Assembly (NCBI GenBank): GCA_050486285.1
Contig: JBJHCZ010000004.1
Span: 62,001-126,000, forward strand
Length of the DNA stretch: 64,000 nt
Direction: 5' to 3'
Source: JAITWN01 sp050486285
Lineage (GTDB): Bacteria; Pseudomonadota; Gammaproteobacteria; SZUA-140
Shown: piece by piece, positions 35,651 through 46,204 of the stretch
Layout: the number at the start of each line of letters is the position of its first letter
Position numbering within the stretch: position 1 is the stretch's first letter
Position numbers and translations under genes: made by a program
Notes under the pieces: model-generated
Seen by the model: the letters and a program-made list of their open reading frames with translations, nothing else
Told to the model about the DNA's origin: nothing
Database searches by the model: none

Positions 35651-36697
35651 ATGAATTTCGGTAACCGTAAACTGTCGCTGGCCGTCGGCATCGCCGCCGG
35701 CGTGCTTGCGTGGAATGGCTTCCCGGGAGTCGCGGTCGCGGACGGACCGACGCTGTACGGGCAGGTACATCTGTCGCTCGATCTTCTCGATAACGGCGAC
35801 GACAGCGCGCTGAACCTGTCGAGCAACCGCAGCCGTCTCGGCGTCAAGGGCGATTTCAACATCCAGGAAGGCCTCAAGGGCATCTGGCAGATCGAATCGG
35901 AACTGCGCGCCGACAACGCCAATGCCGGCACGCTGGCCTCGCGCAATACCTTCATCGGCCTGCAGGGCGGGTTCGGCACCGTGCGCGCGGGGCGTTTCGA
36001 TACCCCGGTCAAGCTGATCGGCCGCCAGGTCGAGTTGTTCGCGAACCAGGTCGGTGACCTGCGCAACCTGGCGCGTGCCCAGTCCTTCCCGAACCGCTTC
36101 GACGAGCGCCCGCATAACAGCGTCGGCTGGGATTCGAAGCGGTACTCCGGCATCCAGGGGAGCATCCAGTACTCGACCAATACCGGAGATGGCGCGACCG
36201 CCAACAATGACGATGACACCGTCAGCCTCGCCGTGAACTATGCAGAAGGCCCGCTCTATGTCGGTTTGGGTTTCGAGCAGAATGGCAACACCACTGCGGG
36301 CCAGGACGATCCGTCGGCGCTGCGGCTGGGCGCCTACTACGATCTCGGCAACTGGCGTGTCACCGCGTTCTGGCAGTCGATCTCCGGCGCGGCGTCCTCT
36401 AATGACGAGGATGTCTATGGCGTCGGCGCGCGCTACCGTCACGAGGCGTGGACTTACAAGGCCCAGGTCTACCAGTTGAGCGCGGACGCGAACGATGCCG
36501 ACGCGACGCTGATCGCGGTCGGCGCCGAGTACGCATGGGCAAAACCGCTCACGGTCTATCTCGATTATGCGCTCGCGGACAACGACGCGGCTCGCGGCAT
36601 CACCCCGTATCGCGAGGGACGCGGCGACAACCTCGCGATCGCCGCGAACGGCGAGAAGGCCAGCGCCGTTTCACTCGGCGCGATTTATCGATTCTGA
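35651..36697 (+). CDS. Outer-membrane porin
   Basis: A protein of 348 residues from ATG 35651, with AGGAGCAGGA just upstream. A signal peptide ends AVA. The mature part shows the Gram-negative porin pattern: TLYGQVHLSLDL, SSNRSRLGVKGDFNIQEGLKGIWQIE, the L3-like segment GGFGTVRAGRFDTPVKL, alternating hydrophobic strands and a C-terminal Phe in AIYRF, the usual outer-membrane assembly signal. It lies in the sulfate-uptake gene row and probably passes sulfate or other anions across the outer membrane. It is 25 bases from the sulfate-binding protein gene. Confidence 0.9.
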   Translation: MNFGNRKLSLAVGIAAGVLAWNGFPGVAVADGPTLYGQVHLSLDLLDNGDDSALNLSSNRSRLGVKGDFNIQEGLKGIWQIESELRADNANAGTLASRNTFIGLQGGFGTVRAGRFDTPVKLIGRQVELFANQVGDLRNLARAQSFPNRFDERPHNSVGWDSKRYSGIQGSIQYSTNTGDGATANNDDDTVSLAVNYAEGPLYVGLGFEQNGNTTAGQDDPSALRLGAYYDLGNWRVTAFWQSISGAASSNDEDVYGVGARYRHEAWTYKAQVYQLSADANDADATLIAVGAEYAWAKPLTVYLDYALADNDAARGITPYREGRGDNLAIAANGEKASAVSLGAIYRF

Positions 36698-36722
36698 AAC
36701 ATTCATCAGGGAGCAATTAACC

Positions 36723-37805
36723 ATGAAGACGATCTTTTCACTGGTGGCGGTGATCGCGTTGACGCTCGGCATCGCCGCCGGCGTCCATGCCGGCGGCGCA
36801 GCGCGGAGCGTGGAACTGCTGAACGTGTCCTATGATCCCACCCGCGAGTTGTACCGTGAATTCAACGAGGCATTCGCGAGGCATTGGCAGGAGAAGACCG
36901 GTCAGCGCGTGACCGTCCGCCAGTCACACGGCGGTTCCGGCAGCCAGGCGCGCGCCGTCATCGACGGCCTCGACGCCGATGTCGTCACGCTGGCGTTGGC
37001 GGCGGATATCGATGCCATCGCCGAGCGGTCGGGACGCGTGCCGGCGGACTGGCAGGGGCAACTGCCGAACAACAACGCGCCGTACCAGTCGACGCTGGCG
37101 TTCCTGGTGCGCAAGGGCAACCCGAAGAACATCCGCACCTGGTCCGACCTCGCGCGCGACGGCGTCGAGGTGATCACCCCGAACCCGAAGACCTCCGGCG
37201 TGGCGCGCTGGAACTATCTCGCCATGTGGGGCTACGCGCTGCGCGAAGCGTTGGGAGAGGACTACATCCAGAAGCTCGGCGATCCGGCGCAGGCCGACGC
37301 CGTTGCCCGCGCGCAGCAGCAGGCGGAGGCCTTCGTCGGTCGCATCTACCGGAACGTCCCGGTGCTCGACCAGGGCGCGCGCGGATCGACCAATACCTTC
37401 ATTCAGCGCCGCATCGGCGACGTCCTGATCAACTGGGAGAACGAGATCCTGCTGGGCGCACGCGAGATCGACGAGGCCGGGCTGGAGCTGGTGGTGCCGC
37501 CGGTGTCGATCCTGGCCGAGCCGGTCGTCGCCGTGGTCGAGCAGAACGCCCGTCGCAAGGGTAACCTCGAGGTCGCGCGGGCGTACCTCGAGTACCTGTA
37601 CTCGGACATCGGCCAGGACATTGCCGGCAAGAACTACTACCGGCCGGCCAATCCGGAGGTCCTTGCCAGGTATGCCCACCAGTTCCCGGCCATTGAACTG
37701 TTCACCATCAACCAGGTCTTCGGCGGCTGGCCCGCGGCCAACCGCGCCCACTTCGACGACGGCGCCAGCTTCGATCGCATCTACGCACCGGGCGGGCGGC
37801 GCTGA
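36723..37805 (+). CDS. Periplasmic sulfate-binding protein of ABC importer
   Basis: A protein of 360 residues with GGGAG upstream of ATG 36723 and a signal peptide (about 1-22, ending HAG). Family motifs of Sbp/CysP are clear: LLNVSYDPTRELYREFN, QSHGGSGSQARAVIDGLDADVVTLALA, and NPKTSGVARWNYLA. These loops bind sulfate (or thiosulfate). It is followed 6 bases later by cysT, so the whole row cysP/sbp-cysT-cysW-cysA is one operon. Which of Sbp or CysP it is cannot be told from sequence alone. Confidence 0.94.
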   Translation: MKTIFSLVAVIALTLGIAAGVHAGGAARSVELLNVSYDPTRELYREFNEAFARHWQEKTGQRVTVRQSHGGSGSQARAVIDGLDADVVTLALAADIDAIAERSGRVPADWQGQLPNNNAPYQSTLAFLVRKGNPKNIRTWSDLARDGVEVITPNPKTSGVARWNYLAMWGYALREALGEDYIQKLGDPAQADAVARAQQQAEAFVGRIYRNVPVLDQGARGSTNTFIQRRIGDVLINWENEILLGAREIDEAGLELVVPPVSILAEPVVAVVEQNARRKGNLEVARAYLEYLYSDIGQDIAGKNYYRPANPEVLARYAHQFPAIELFTINQVFGGWPAANRAHFDDGASFDRIYAPGGRR

Positions 37806-37811
37806 ACCGTC

Positions 37812-38675
37812 ATGGCGACCCTCGTACTGAAGGCTTCCCATCTGCCGCTGGTGGCCCGACGTTCGGTCATCCCCGGCTTCGGGTTGACGATGGGCTTCAC
37901 CGTCGCCTACCTCGGCGTGCTGGTGTTGCTTCCATTCGCGGCGCTGGCGTTCAAGGCCGCAGAGCTGAGCCTCGCCGAGTTCTGGGCGATCGCCACCACG
38001 CCGCGGGCAGTGGCGAGCTACCAGCTGTCGTTCATGGCATCGGCCATCGCCGCCGGACTCAACATGGTCTTCGGGCTGCTCACGGCGTGGGTGCTGGTAC
38101 GGTACGAGTTCCCGGGCAAGCGGTTGATCGACGCGCTGGTGGACCTGCCCTTCGCGCTGCCCACCGCGGTGGCGGGCATCGCGTTGACCGGGATCTACGC
38201 GACCACCGGCTGGGTCGGCCAGTACTTCGAGCCGTTCGGCATCCGCATCGCCTATAGCCAGATCGGCATCGTGGTGGCGCTGACCTTCATCGGCCTGCCT
38301 TTCGTGGTGCGCTCGGTGCAGCCGGTCCTCGCCGACCTCGAGCCGGAGGTGGAGGAGGCGGCGGCGACGCTCGGCGCCGGCCGGTTGAGGACCTTCACGC
38401 GCGTGGTGCTGCCCGCCGTGCTGCCCGCGCTGTTGTCCGGCGTGGCCCTGGCCTTTGCGCGCGCGGTGGGCGAGTTCGGGTCGATCATCTTCATCGCCGG
38501 CAACATCCCCTTCCAGACCGAGATCACGCCGCTGCTGATCTTCATCCAGCTCGAGCAGTACAACTTCGCGGCGGCGGCGGTCCTGGGTAGCGTCATGCTG
38601 TTGTTCGCCTTCGTCATGCTGCTGGTCATCAACGGCCTGCAGCTGTGGGCGAGTTCGCGCGGAGGGCGGCACTGA
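37812..38675 (+). CDS. cysT: Sulfate ABC transporter permease CysT
   Basis: A protein of 287 residues with six membrane helices. The start MATLVLKASHLPLVARRSVIPGFGLTMG and the segment DLPFALPTAVAGIALTGIYA are typical CysT, as is the EAA loop EVEEAAATLGAGRLRTFTRVVLPAVLPALLSG that docks the ATPase. It pairs with CysW to form the inner-membrane channel. Its stop shares a base with the cysW start (TGATG). Confidence 0.95.
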   Translation: MATLVLKASHLPLVARRSVIPGFGLTMGFTVAYLGVLVLLPFAALAFKAAELSLAEFWAIATTPRAVASYQLSFMASAIAAGLNMVFGLLTAWVLVRYEFPGKRLIDALVDLPFALPTAVAGIALTGIYATTGWVGQYFEPFGIRIAYSQIGIVVALTFIGLPFVVRSVQPVLADLEPEVEEAAATLGAGRLRTFTRVVLPAVLPALLSGVALAFARAVGEFGSIIFIAGNIPFQTEITPLLIFIQLEQYNFAAAAVLGSVMLLFAFVMLLVINGLQLWASSRGGRH

Positions 38676-39558
38676 TGAGCGGTCTGCAGAATCGGCGGGT
38701 GGCGCTCCGCGATCCGGCCTGGATGCGCTTCACCGCCATCGGGGTGATGCTGACCTTCATCGGCCTCATGCTGGTATTGCCGTTGACCGCCGTGTTCTAC
38801 GAGGCCTTCCGCCAGGGTCTGGCCGTGTACTGGGCCTCGATCACCGAGCCGGATGCGCTGTCGGCGATTCGCCTGACACTGCTGGTGGTTGCCTTCGCGG
38901 TCCCCGCGAACATCGTTTTCGGGCTCGCTGCGGCCTGGGCCATCACCAAGTTCCAGTTTCGCGGCAAGCAGGTGCTGATCTCGCTGATCGACATGCCCTT
39001 TGCGGTCTCCCCGGTCGTCGCCGGGCTGATCTACGTATTGCTGTGGGGCAGCGGCGGCTGGTTCGGTCCGTGGCTGACCGAGCATGACCTGCGGGTGATC
39101 TATGCAGTGCCGGGCATCATCCTGGTAGTGACCTTCGGGACCTTCCCGTTTGTCGCCCGCGAGCTGATTCCGCACATGCAGGCGCTGGGCAACGACCACG
39201 AGGAGGCGGCGCTGACGCTGGGCGCCAGCGGCCTGCAGACCTTCTTCCGCGTGACCTTGCCGGCAGTGAAATGGTCACTGTTGTACGGCGTGATCCTGTG
39301 CAACGCGCGCGCAATGGGGGAGTTCGGCGCGGTGGCGGTGGTATCGGGCCGCATCCGCGGCGAGACCAACACCATGCCGCTGCACATCGAGGTGCTCTAC
39401 AACGAGTATCAGCTCGGCGCCGCCTTTGCGGTCGCCTCGCTGCTCGCCGGGCTGGCGCTGGTGACACTGGTGGTCAAGAGTGTCGTCGAATGGCGGTCCG
39501 AACGTGATCTCAAACGCGCCGCGCAAAGCGGCGCCCGGCAGAGTCAGGAGAGTTTGTC

Positions 39559-39562
<4 letters not shown>
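38675..39562 (+). CDS. cysW: Sulfate ABC transporter permease CysW
   Basis: A protein of 295 residues with six membrane helices. Family motifs are DMPFAVSPVVAGLIYVLLWG and the EAA loop HEEAALTLGASGLQTFFRVTLPAVKWSLLYG, and the segment GEFGAVAVVSGRIRGETNTMPLHIE. Start is the ATG that overlaps the cysT stop, not the upstream in-frame ATG at 38645. The end overlaps the cysA start by four bases (ATGA). Confidence 0.95.
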
Positions 39563-40686
<1,124 letters not shown>

Positions 40687-40701
40687 GGGGAGGTTGTTGT
40701 A

Positions 40702-42048
40702 TTGAATACGTCTGGCCCGCGGACCATCGGCCTCGGCGAGGCCTTCAGCGTCTGGCTGCGCATCGGCCTGCTGAGCTTCGGCGGTCCCGCCGGCCAGATC
40801 GCGCTGATGCAACGGATACTGATCGACGAGAAGCGCTGGCTCAGCGAGCGCCGTTTCCTGCATGCGCTGAACTACTGCATGCTGCTGCCCGGCCCGGAGG
40901 CGATCCAGCTCGCGATCTACATCGGCTGGATGATGCATCGCACGATCGGCGGGTTGATGGCGGGCCTGCTGTTCCTGCTGCCGGGCGTCGTCGCGCTGAT
41001 GATCCTGAGCCTGGTCTATGCGCTGGCCGGCGACGTGCCGCTGGTCGAGGCGCTGTTCTTCGGCATCAAGGCGGCGGTGCTCGCGATCGTGATCGCGGCC
41101 GTGATCAAGGTCGCGCGAAAGGCGCTCGGTACACCGGTGCGTTACGGCATCGCCGCCGCGGCCTTTGTCGCGCTGTTTGCATTCGGCGTGCCGTTTCCGC
41201 TGGTGGTGTTGACGGCGGCCGTGGTCGGCTTTCTGGGCGGCTGGCAGCAGTGGCGCGGCTTTGAGCCGCCGAGTCACGGCAAGGCCGGGGACCACATCGA
41301 CGAATCACACCTCGACACTGCTGCGCCCGGGCGGTGGTATCCGCTGCGCGTGCTCGCGGTCTGGCTGCCGCTGTGGATCCTGCCGACCGCGCTGTCCGCG
41401 TGGGCGCTCGGCCTGCACCATGTGTTCACGCAGACCGGCCTGTTCTTCAGCAAGCTTGCGCTGGTGACCTTCGGCGGGGCGTACGCGGTGTTGAGCTACA
41501 TGGCGCAGCAGGCGGTCGAGCATCATGGCTGGGTCAGCGCCGGCGAGATGATGGACGGTCTCGGCCTCGCCGAGACGACGCCGGGGCCGCTGATCATGGT
41601 CGTGCAGTTCGTCGGCTTCCTCGCCGGCTTTCGCGAGGGCGGCTTCGACCCGATCCTCGGCGCGGTGCTCTGCGGACTGCTCGCGACCTGGGCGACCTTC
41701 GTGCCGAGCTTCCTGTTCATCTTCCTCGGCGCGCCGTATGTCGAGCAACTGCGCGGCCGACCCGCGCTCGGTGGCGCGCTCTCGGCGATCACCGCGGCGG
41801 TCGTCGGCGTGATCCTGAACCTTGCGCTGTGGTTCGGCATGCACGTCGTGTTCACCGAGGTCGGGAAGGTCGAGGCCGGCATCATCGATACGACGCTGCC
41901 GTCATTCGCGAGTATCGATGTGCTCGCGCTTGCGCTGGTGCTGTTCGCGCTGGTCTGCCAGTTCCTGCTCAGGCTCGGGCTGCTGGCGACACTGGGGCTG
42001 TGCGCGCTGGCCGGGGTGGGGCTGTGGGGGATCGGGCTGATTGCCTGA
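40702..42048 (+). CDS. chrA: Chromate efflux transporter, two-domain ChrA
   Basis: A protein of 448 residues starting at TTG 40702, with GGGGAGG about 8 bases upstream. It holds two CHR domains: the first with LRIGLLSFGGPAGQIALMQ and LLPGPEAIQLAIYIGW, the second with KLALVTFGGAYAVLSYMAQQAV and LAETTPGPLIMVVQFVGFLAG. ChrA exports chromate, which enters cells through sulfate transporters because of its similar shape. Placing it 15 bases after cysA ties efflux to uptake. The stop codon lies at the first bases of an IS91-type remnant, so its last codon may be defined by that insertion. Confidence 0.93.
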   Translation: MNTSGPRTIGLGEAFSVWLRIGLLSFGGPAGQIALMQRILIDEKRWLSERRFLHALNYCMLLPGPEAIQLAIYIGWMMHRTIGGLMAGLLFLLPGVVALMILSLVYALAGDVPLVEALFFGIKAAVLAIVIAAVIKVARKALGTPVRYGIAAAAFVALFAFGVPFPLVVLTAAVVGFLGGWQQWRGFEPPSHGKAGDHIDESHLDTAAPGRWYPLRVLAVWLPLWILPTALSAWALGLHHVFTQTGLFFSKLALVTFGGAYAVLSYMAQQAVEHHGWVSAGEMMDGLGLAETTPGPLIMVVQFVGFLAGFREGGFDPILGAVLCGLLATWATFVPSFLFIFLGAPYVEQLRGRPALGGALSAITAAVVGVILNLALWFGMHVVFTEVGKVEAGIIDTTLPSFASIDVLALALVLFALVCQFLLRLGLLATLGLCALAGVGLWGIGLIA

Positions 42049-42365
42049 AGATCAAGGAGGAATTCCGCGAACCCTTTCCATTGCCCGAAAGCCGAACGCC
42101 GCCGACCGGCGAGCAAGCCGTCCTGCTCCACTGACGCCCTGAACCCACAGATTGGCTGACGATGCTGCGACCGGTAACGTGGCAGGGTTCCGTTCGGCAG
42201 CGCGGTCAGGCGGGGTGGTATTTCAGGAAGAAGTGGCTCGAGTCTGGGGTGCCGGGAGCGGAATTCAGGGCGGATTCCACGGCATCGAGTGGTTACCGTG
42301 CCCACCGTGCCAGGCATCGGCGGTGAAGGACCGCTGGATGTGGTCAAGATGGGTGTTTATTCTTC
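42046..42365 (+). mobile_element. IS91-type transposase 3' end remnant, copy A
   Basis: From 42046 the sequence matches the copy at 51339-51624 through most of its length. It first encodes the last residues of an IS91-family transposase (LKIKEEFREPFPLPESRT...AVLLH, stop at 42132-42134), then the same non-coding tail ending GGGTGTTTATTCTTC. One block of about 27 bases is present here and missing in copy B. There is no intact transposase. This is the 3' terminus of an element that has lost the rest, and it abuts the chrA stop. Confidence 0.85.
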
Positions 42366-42366
42366 C

Positions 42367-42888
42367 TTATACTCCGAGTACCGCCTTCGGCCGCGGCAGC
42401 GTTGCGCCGAGCGCGGCCCAGGCACGGGTCCAGTCGTTGTCCTCAAGCGCGTTCATCGGATTGCCGTGACCGAGGAATAGCGCCGGCATGCCCATCGTCA
42501 CGACAATGCGGGCGCTCCTGCCGGACAGCAGCTTTTTGTCCATCATCCCGGGACCGGATTTCGCTAATGCGAATCCCGGCCGCATCGTCTGCTCGAGGAA
42601 ACCCTTGAGCAGGGCGGGCATCGAGCCCAGCCACAGCGGATAGAGGATCACCAGGTGGTCAGCCCACGCGATGACCTGCTGGGCATCCCTGATTCCCGGC
42701 GGCGGGTTGCCATCAGACCAGTCATCCTGGGTGCGCAGCAGCGGGAATTCGAGCCTGGCGACGTCGATGATCCGGCATTCATGACCGCCCTGCGCAGCGC
42801 CCTCCCGGTAGGCCACCGCAAGCGCATGCCCGAAGCGATTGCCTTGCGGATCAGGATGACCCTGAATAACCGCTATGCGTTTGCCCAT
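42367..42888 (-). pseudogene. Chimera: NAD(P)H oxidoreductase N-terminus fused to start of YgiD-type dioxygenase, truncated
   Basis: Residues 1-136 are a flavodoxin-like NAD(P)H oxidoreductase (MdaB/KefF/NQO type): HPDPQGNRF, LVILYPLWLGSMPALLKGF, ARIVVTMGMPA. The expected continuation (MPA-x-YRWYFGAHSLK) is replaced by LFLGHGNPMNALEDNDWTRAW...LPRPKAVL, which is the N-terminus of 4,5-DOPA extradiol dioxygenase (YgiD family), including its metal-binding His. The join lies near 42475-42489 at a shared Met-Pro-Ala-Leu. The dioxygenase is cut after about 37 residues by the IS91-type remnant. Neither half is complete, so this is a deletion-fusion pseudogene. Confidence 0.8.
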
Positions 42889-42920
42889 GGCGATCGTTCC
42901 CTGACATGAACACCGTTGAC

Positions 42921-44906
42921 TTACTCATTGAGACGGTAGGAGCTGTGCTCGTAGCTGTACGGCCCGAATAGCGCGTGAGCAAGGGCGGTGTCAATTAGTG
43001 TGTTGTCCGGATGCGCAACTTCACTGTATGTCCCGTTACTGTATTTGTAATGATGCGGTGGCAGATCCTTCTGGAGGATGACAACGTCTTCACCGGACAT
43101 ATAAGCCTGCACGTTATTGTACTGCATGATCGCGCGGCCGTCTGATCTACTCCAGTCGTTCATTGTCAGGTCATGACCGATCATTGGATGCTCCGATTTG
43201 ATTCCCATGATCGACAACAGGGTCGGCAGCATATCAATTTGACTGGCGATGTTGCCATAGACGCGTGGACTGATACCGGCGCCGAGTATCAGACCCGGGA
43301 TGCGAAAATGCTCGATCGGTACGTTACTGGATCCGTAGACACGGTCATTATGGTCTGCGATCACCAGAAAAATGGTGTTTTCGTAGTATGAAGAGTTCTT
43401 CGCCTTGTCAAAGAATCCCCCCAATGCGTGGTCCGCGTATTTGACCGCGTTATTGACAGTCTGCCTGTCAGCATCGAACAATTCTATTCTGTTATCGGGA
43501 TAGTCATAAGGTGAATGATTGGATGTCGAAAAGGCCAGGGTGAATGACGGCTGGCCATCGTCTTTCGATAAAACTTCATGCAACTTGTTGAACAGATCCT
43601 CATCAGAAACACCCCAGGATCCCATATGGACGGGGTTGTCAAAATCGTTCTGATCAATGATTTCATCAAATCCGTTACCGACAAAAAACCGTCTCATGTT
43701 GTCAAAATGACTTTCCCCGCCATACAGAAACCGGCTTTTATACCCTTCATTTTTCAGCAGCCGGGCCACCGTATAAAAACCACGTTGTGATTTTGGCAGC
43801 TTGACGACGCTGATGCTGGCGGTAGGTGGAAACCCGGTAATCACCGCCTCGATACCGCGCACCGAGCGTGTTCCGGTGGCATACAGGTTTTCAAACCAGA
43901 TCCCCTCATTGGCAAGCGCATCCAGTCTGGGTGTCAGGGGCAGGCCTCCCAGCCGGCCAACACGCTCAGCGCCAAGGCTTTCCTCGAGAATGATCACCAG
44001 GTTGGGTTTACGCACACGGGAAACCGTTGGCAGTTGCGTGTGCAGCGTTGGAATATCGCCGGGCAAGAATGCGCCGGCTGGTATGTTCATGTGATTCCTG
44101 ACGGTCTCCAGCATGACATCATCGGCCATAAAGCCATAGCGAAACCCGCCATGTTTCTCTTCCTTGGTCTCGTAAATGGCGTACAACAGGGAGTAGGTGG
44201 AATTCAATGCGAGATCATTGACCATGAGGTCAGAGGTGATCGCCGCCTTACTGGGATTGGCAGGTCGATGATCGAGGGTTGATCTGGCAGCGGCAAACAA
44301 CAGGACAATGACCAGGGGGGTCGCCAGCAGCGCCTGCCACCAGGTGTATCGCGCGCTGGCACTTGCAACCCTGGCCATGGCCATCCAGAAAAATATCACG
44401 ATGGCAGGCAGGACAATTACTGCCAGCAGGAGTTCAAATCTGTATGCGCCCCACAGTGTCGCGCCCACTTCCAGCGGATATTTCAGGTACTCGACAAACA
44501 GGATGTTGGGCCTTGCATCGTATTGATGGATAAAGCTCGGAGTAGCCAGCTCCATGAAGACCATGAAACCGAAGCAGGCTACCAGCACCATCCGCAGGGC
44601 ACGTTGCCAAAGTCGATGAGTCATGCGATGTAACGACATGAGTGGCGTCAGCATGGCGGGTAATATCAGGAGCTGGCCGATGAGGATCAGATCGAAGCGC
44701 AGGCCGGTCAGCAAGATCCGGGCAAGCGCTTCGGTATTCAGTACCCGGTCGAGTTGCCATAGCACCAGGCCAAGCCTCGATAAAGTCAGTAATGCCAGCG
44801 TCGCCAGAATAAATACAACGAACGGTACCATGGGGCCGGCAAGGGCGCGCAGCATGGTCCCGTTCTTTTCAGGGAAATATTTCGGTGTTTCTGTTATCGC
44901 GTGCAT
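42921..44906 (-). CDS. LTA synthase-like sulfatase-superfamily phosphoglycerol transferase
   Basis: A protein of 661 residues with about five membrane helices in the first 200 residues and a periplasmic alkaline-phosphatase-fold domain. Motifs include NLVIILEESLG, the nucleophile Thr in LYATGTRSVRGIEA, FLYGGESHFDNM, FSTSNHSPYDYP and FLVIADHNDRV. The family (LtaS, OpgB/MdoB) moves phosphoglycerol from phosphatidylglycerol to a glycan and releases diacylglycerol. The diacylglycerol kinase gene lies just upstream on the same strand, 10 bases apart, which fits recycling of that product. Base composition is clearly lower in GC than the flanking regions. Confidence 0.88.
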   Translation of the reverse strand: MHAITETPKYFPEKNGTMLRALAGPMVPFVVFILATLALLTLSRLGLVLWQLDRVLNTEALARILLTGLRFDLILIGQLLILPAMLTPLMSLHRMTHRLWQRALRMVLVACFGFMVFMELATPSFIHQYDARPNILFVEYLKYPLEVGATLWGAYRFELLLAVIVLPAIVIFFWMAMARVASASARYTWWQALLATPLVIVLLFAAARSTLDHRPANPSKAAITSDLMVNDLALNSTYSLLYAIYETKEEKHGGFRYGFMADDVMLETVRNHMNIPAGAFLPGDIPTLHTQLPTVSRVRKPNLVIILEESLGAERVGRLGGLPLTPRLDALANEGIWFENLYATGTRSVRGIEAVITGFPPTASISVVKLPKSQRGFYTVARLLKNEGYKSRFLYGGESHFDNMRRFFVGNGFDEIIDQNDFDNPVHMGSWGVSDEDLFNKLHEVLSKDDGQPSFTLAFSTSNHSPYDYPDNRIELFDADRQTVNNAVKYADHALGGFFDKAKNSSYYENTIFLVIADHNDRVYGSSNVPIEHFRIPGLILGAGISPRVYGNIASQIDMLPTLLSIMGIKSEHPMIGHDLTMNDWSRSDGRAIMQYNNVQAYMSGEDVVILQKDLPPHHYKYSNGTYSEVAHPDNTLIDTALAHALFGPYSYEHSSYRLNE

Positions 44907-44916
44907 GTGAATCTGC

Positions 44917-45279
44917 CTACTTGAAAATGATTATTGCCCATATGACAACGACGTTTATCAGGCTGATAAAGACCGCTGCGGATCCCATATCCTTTGCGCG
45001 ACCTGACAGCTCATGATGTTCAGGTCCGATCCGATCCACGATGGCTTCAACGGCCGAGTTCATCAGTTCAGTAATGATTACCAGCACCAGTGATGCGATA
45101 AGGATTGCGCGTTCAACATTGGTATCTCCCAGCCAGAGTGCAGCAGGCACCAACAGCAGGGCCAGCACCGCCTCCTGACGGAAAGCCGCCTCATTCCTGT
45201 AAGCAGAAGTCAAACCTTTCAGGGAATAACCCGCTGCGCTGATGATGCGTTTGTATCCTGTTTCCCCTTGCCTGGACAT
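44917..45279 (-). CDS. dgkA: Diacylglycerol kinase
   Basis: A protein of 120 residues starting at ATG 45279 (MSRQGETGYKRIISAAGYSLKGL), matching the usual length; the frame is open to 45351. Three membrane helices and the catalytic block ELMNSAVEAIVDRIGPEHHELSGRAKDMGSAAV are complete. It phosphorylates diacylglycerol to phosphatidic acid in the inner membrane. It precedes the phosphoglycerol transferase gene, whose reaction makes diacylglycerol, so the pair is a functional unit. A weak ribosome-binding site leaves the start slightly open. Confidence 0.93.
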   Translation of the reverse strand: MSRQGETGYKRIISAAGYSLKGLTSAYRNEAAFRQEAVLALLLVPAALWLGDTNVERAILIASLVLVIITELMNSAVEAIVDRIGPEHHELSGRAKDMGSAAVFISLINVVVIWAIIIFK

Positions 45280-45507
45280 GGCCGATGAAGGCGGCTCCTG
45301 ACTGATCGATGAATAACGTGGGCGCATTCTATACAAGCGTAAAGTATGCATAGAAGACAGTTGACAGCGGAGTAAGTTCGTCAGTCATTGCACACAGCGG
45401 AACTGAAGCCGGGACATCAGTAGCGGCGTGGCGCGTGAATACAGCCGGAATGACGCCGAACGGCCGACTCCCCCTGCTTATGTGACTGAAAAATATGACG
45501 ATGACGC

Positions 45508-46173
45508 TTATTTCTCCGGCAATGGAATCGACTCGGTCTCACTAGGCACCATCGCAAATCGCCCCGACTTCCAGTCAGTCTTCGCCTGCTCCAGGCGAAC
45601 GCGCGAACTCGATACGAAGTTCCACCAGATATGGCGCGGGCCATCCATCGGTTCGCCGCCAAGCAGCATCAGGCGCGCCGCCCCGGCGGTCGCCGTCAGG
45701 CCTATCACCGCGCCGAGGCGGAACACGACGAGGCGGCCGGCCCCGAAACTGCTGCGTCCCGGCATCACATCGACGGTGCCGTCGAGTACGAACATCGCCC
45801 GCTCCGCGTGTTCGACCGGCAACGACAGGCTCGCGCCCGCGGCGAGATCGACATCGGCATAAAACGTTTCCGAGATGGTCCCGACCGGCGAGACTGCGCC
45901 GGGCCGGATCGGCTGCACAAAGCCGAGGCTGTCGCGGTGCAGGATCTCTCCGGAGAATAGAGACGAGATAGAAGTTATCGAGCAGCCACTCTCCAGCGGG
46001 GTGATACGGTATAGTGCGGCGACAGCCGCTGTCCGGATTCTGCCGGTTTCGATCAGAACCGCTTCGTTATCTGTGAGCCGTCCCAGCAGGAGCCCGGGAT
46101 ACTTGCCTGTAGTGATGCGATGAGCCGTCGCGAGTCGAGCGCCGTGTTGCTTCATCTGCTCGGTGCCGAACAA
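45508..46173 (-). pseudogene. Chimera: NdvB (cyclic beta-glucan synthase) N-terminal fragment fused to internally deleted pirin
   Basis: The N-terminal 60 residues (FGTEQMKQHGARLATAHRIT...NEAVLIETGR...RITP) match the start of the cyclic beta-1,2-glucan synthase NdvB. After RITP a 1-base deletion shifts frame; the next frame reads EWLLDNFYLV, the expected NdvB continuation, then stops matching near 45962. From there the sequence is pirin: FSGEILHRDSLGFVQPIRPGA, then a jump over roughly 80 residues to SPVGTISETFYADV...EHAERA, ending with the normal pirin C-terminus GEPMDGPRHIWWNFVSSS. It is a product of at least two deletions and should not be functional as either protein. Confidence 0.75.
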
Positions 46174-46204
46174 CTCGGTCCGCAGCGGCGACTCGCTGCC
46201 AAAC

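Noticed and set aside
45508..46173. Reading this frame as an intact pirin
   Set aside because: The N-terminus belongs to NdvB and the middle of pirin is missing, so it is listed as a pseudogene.
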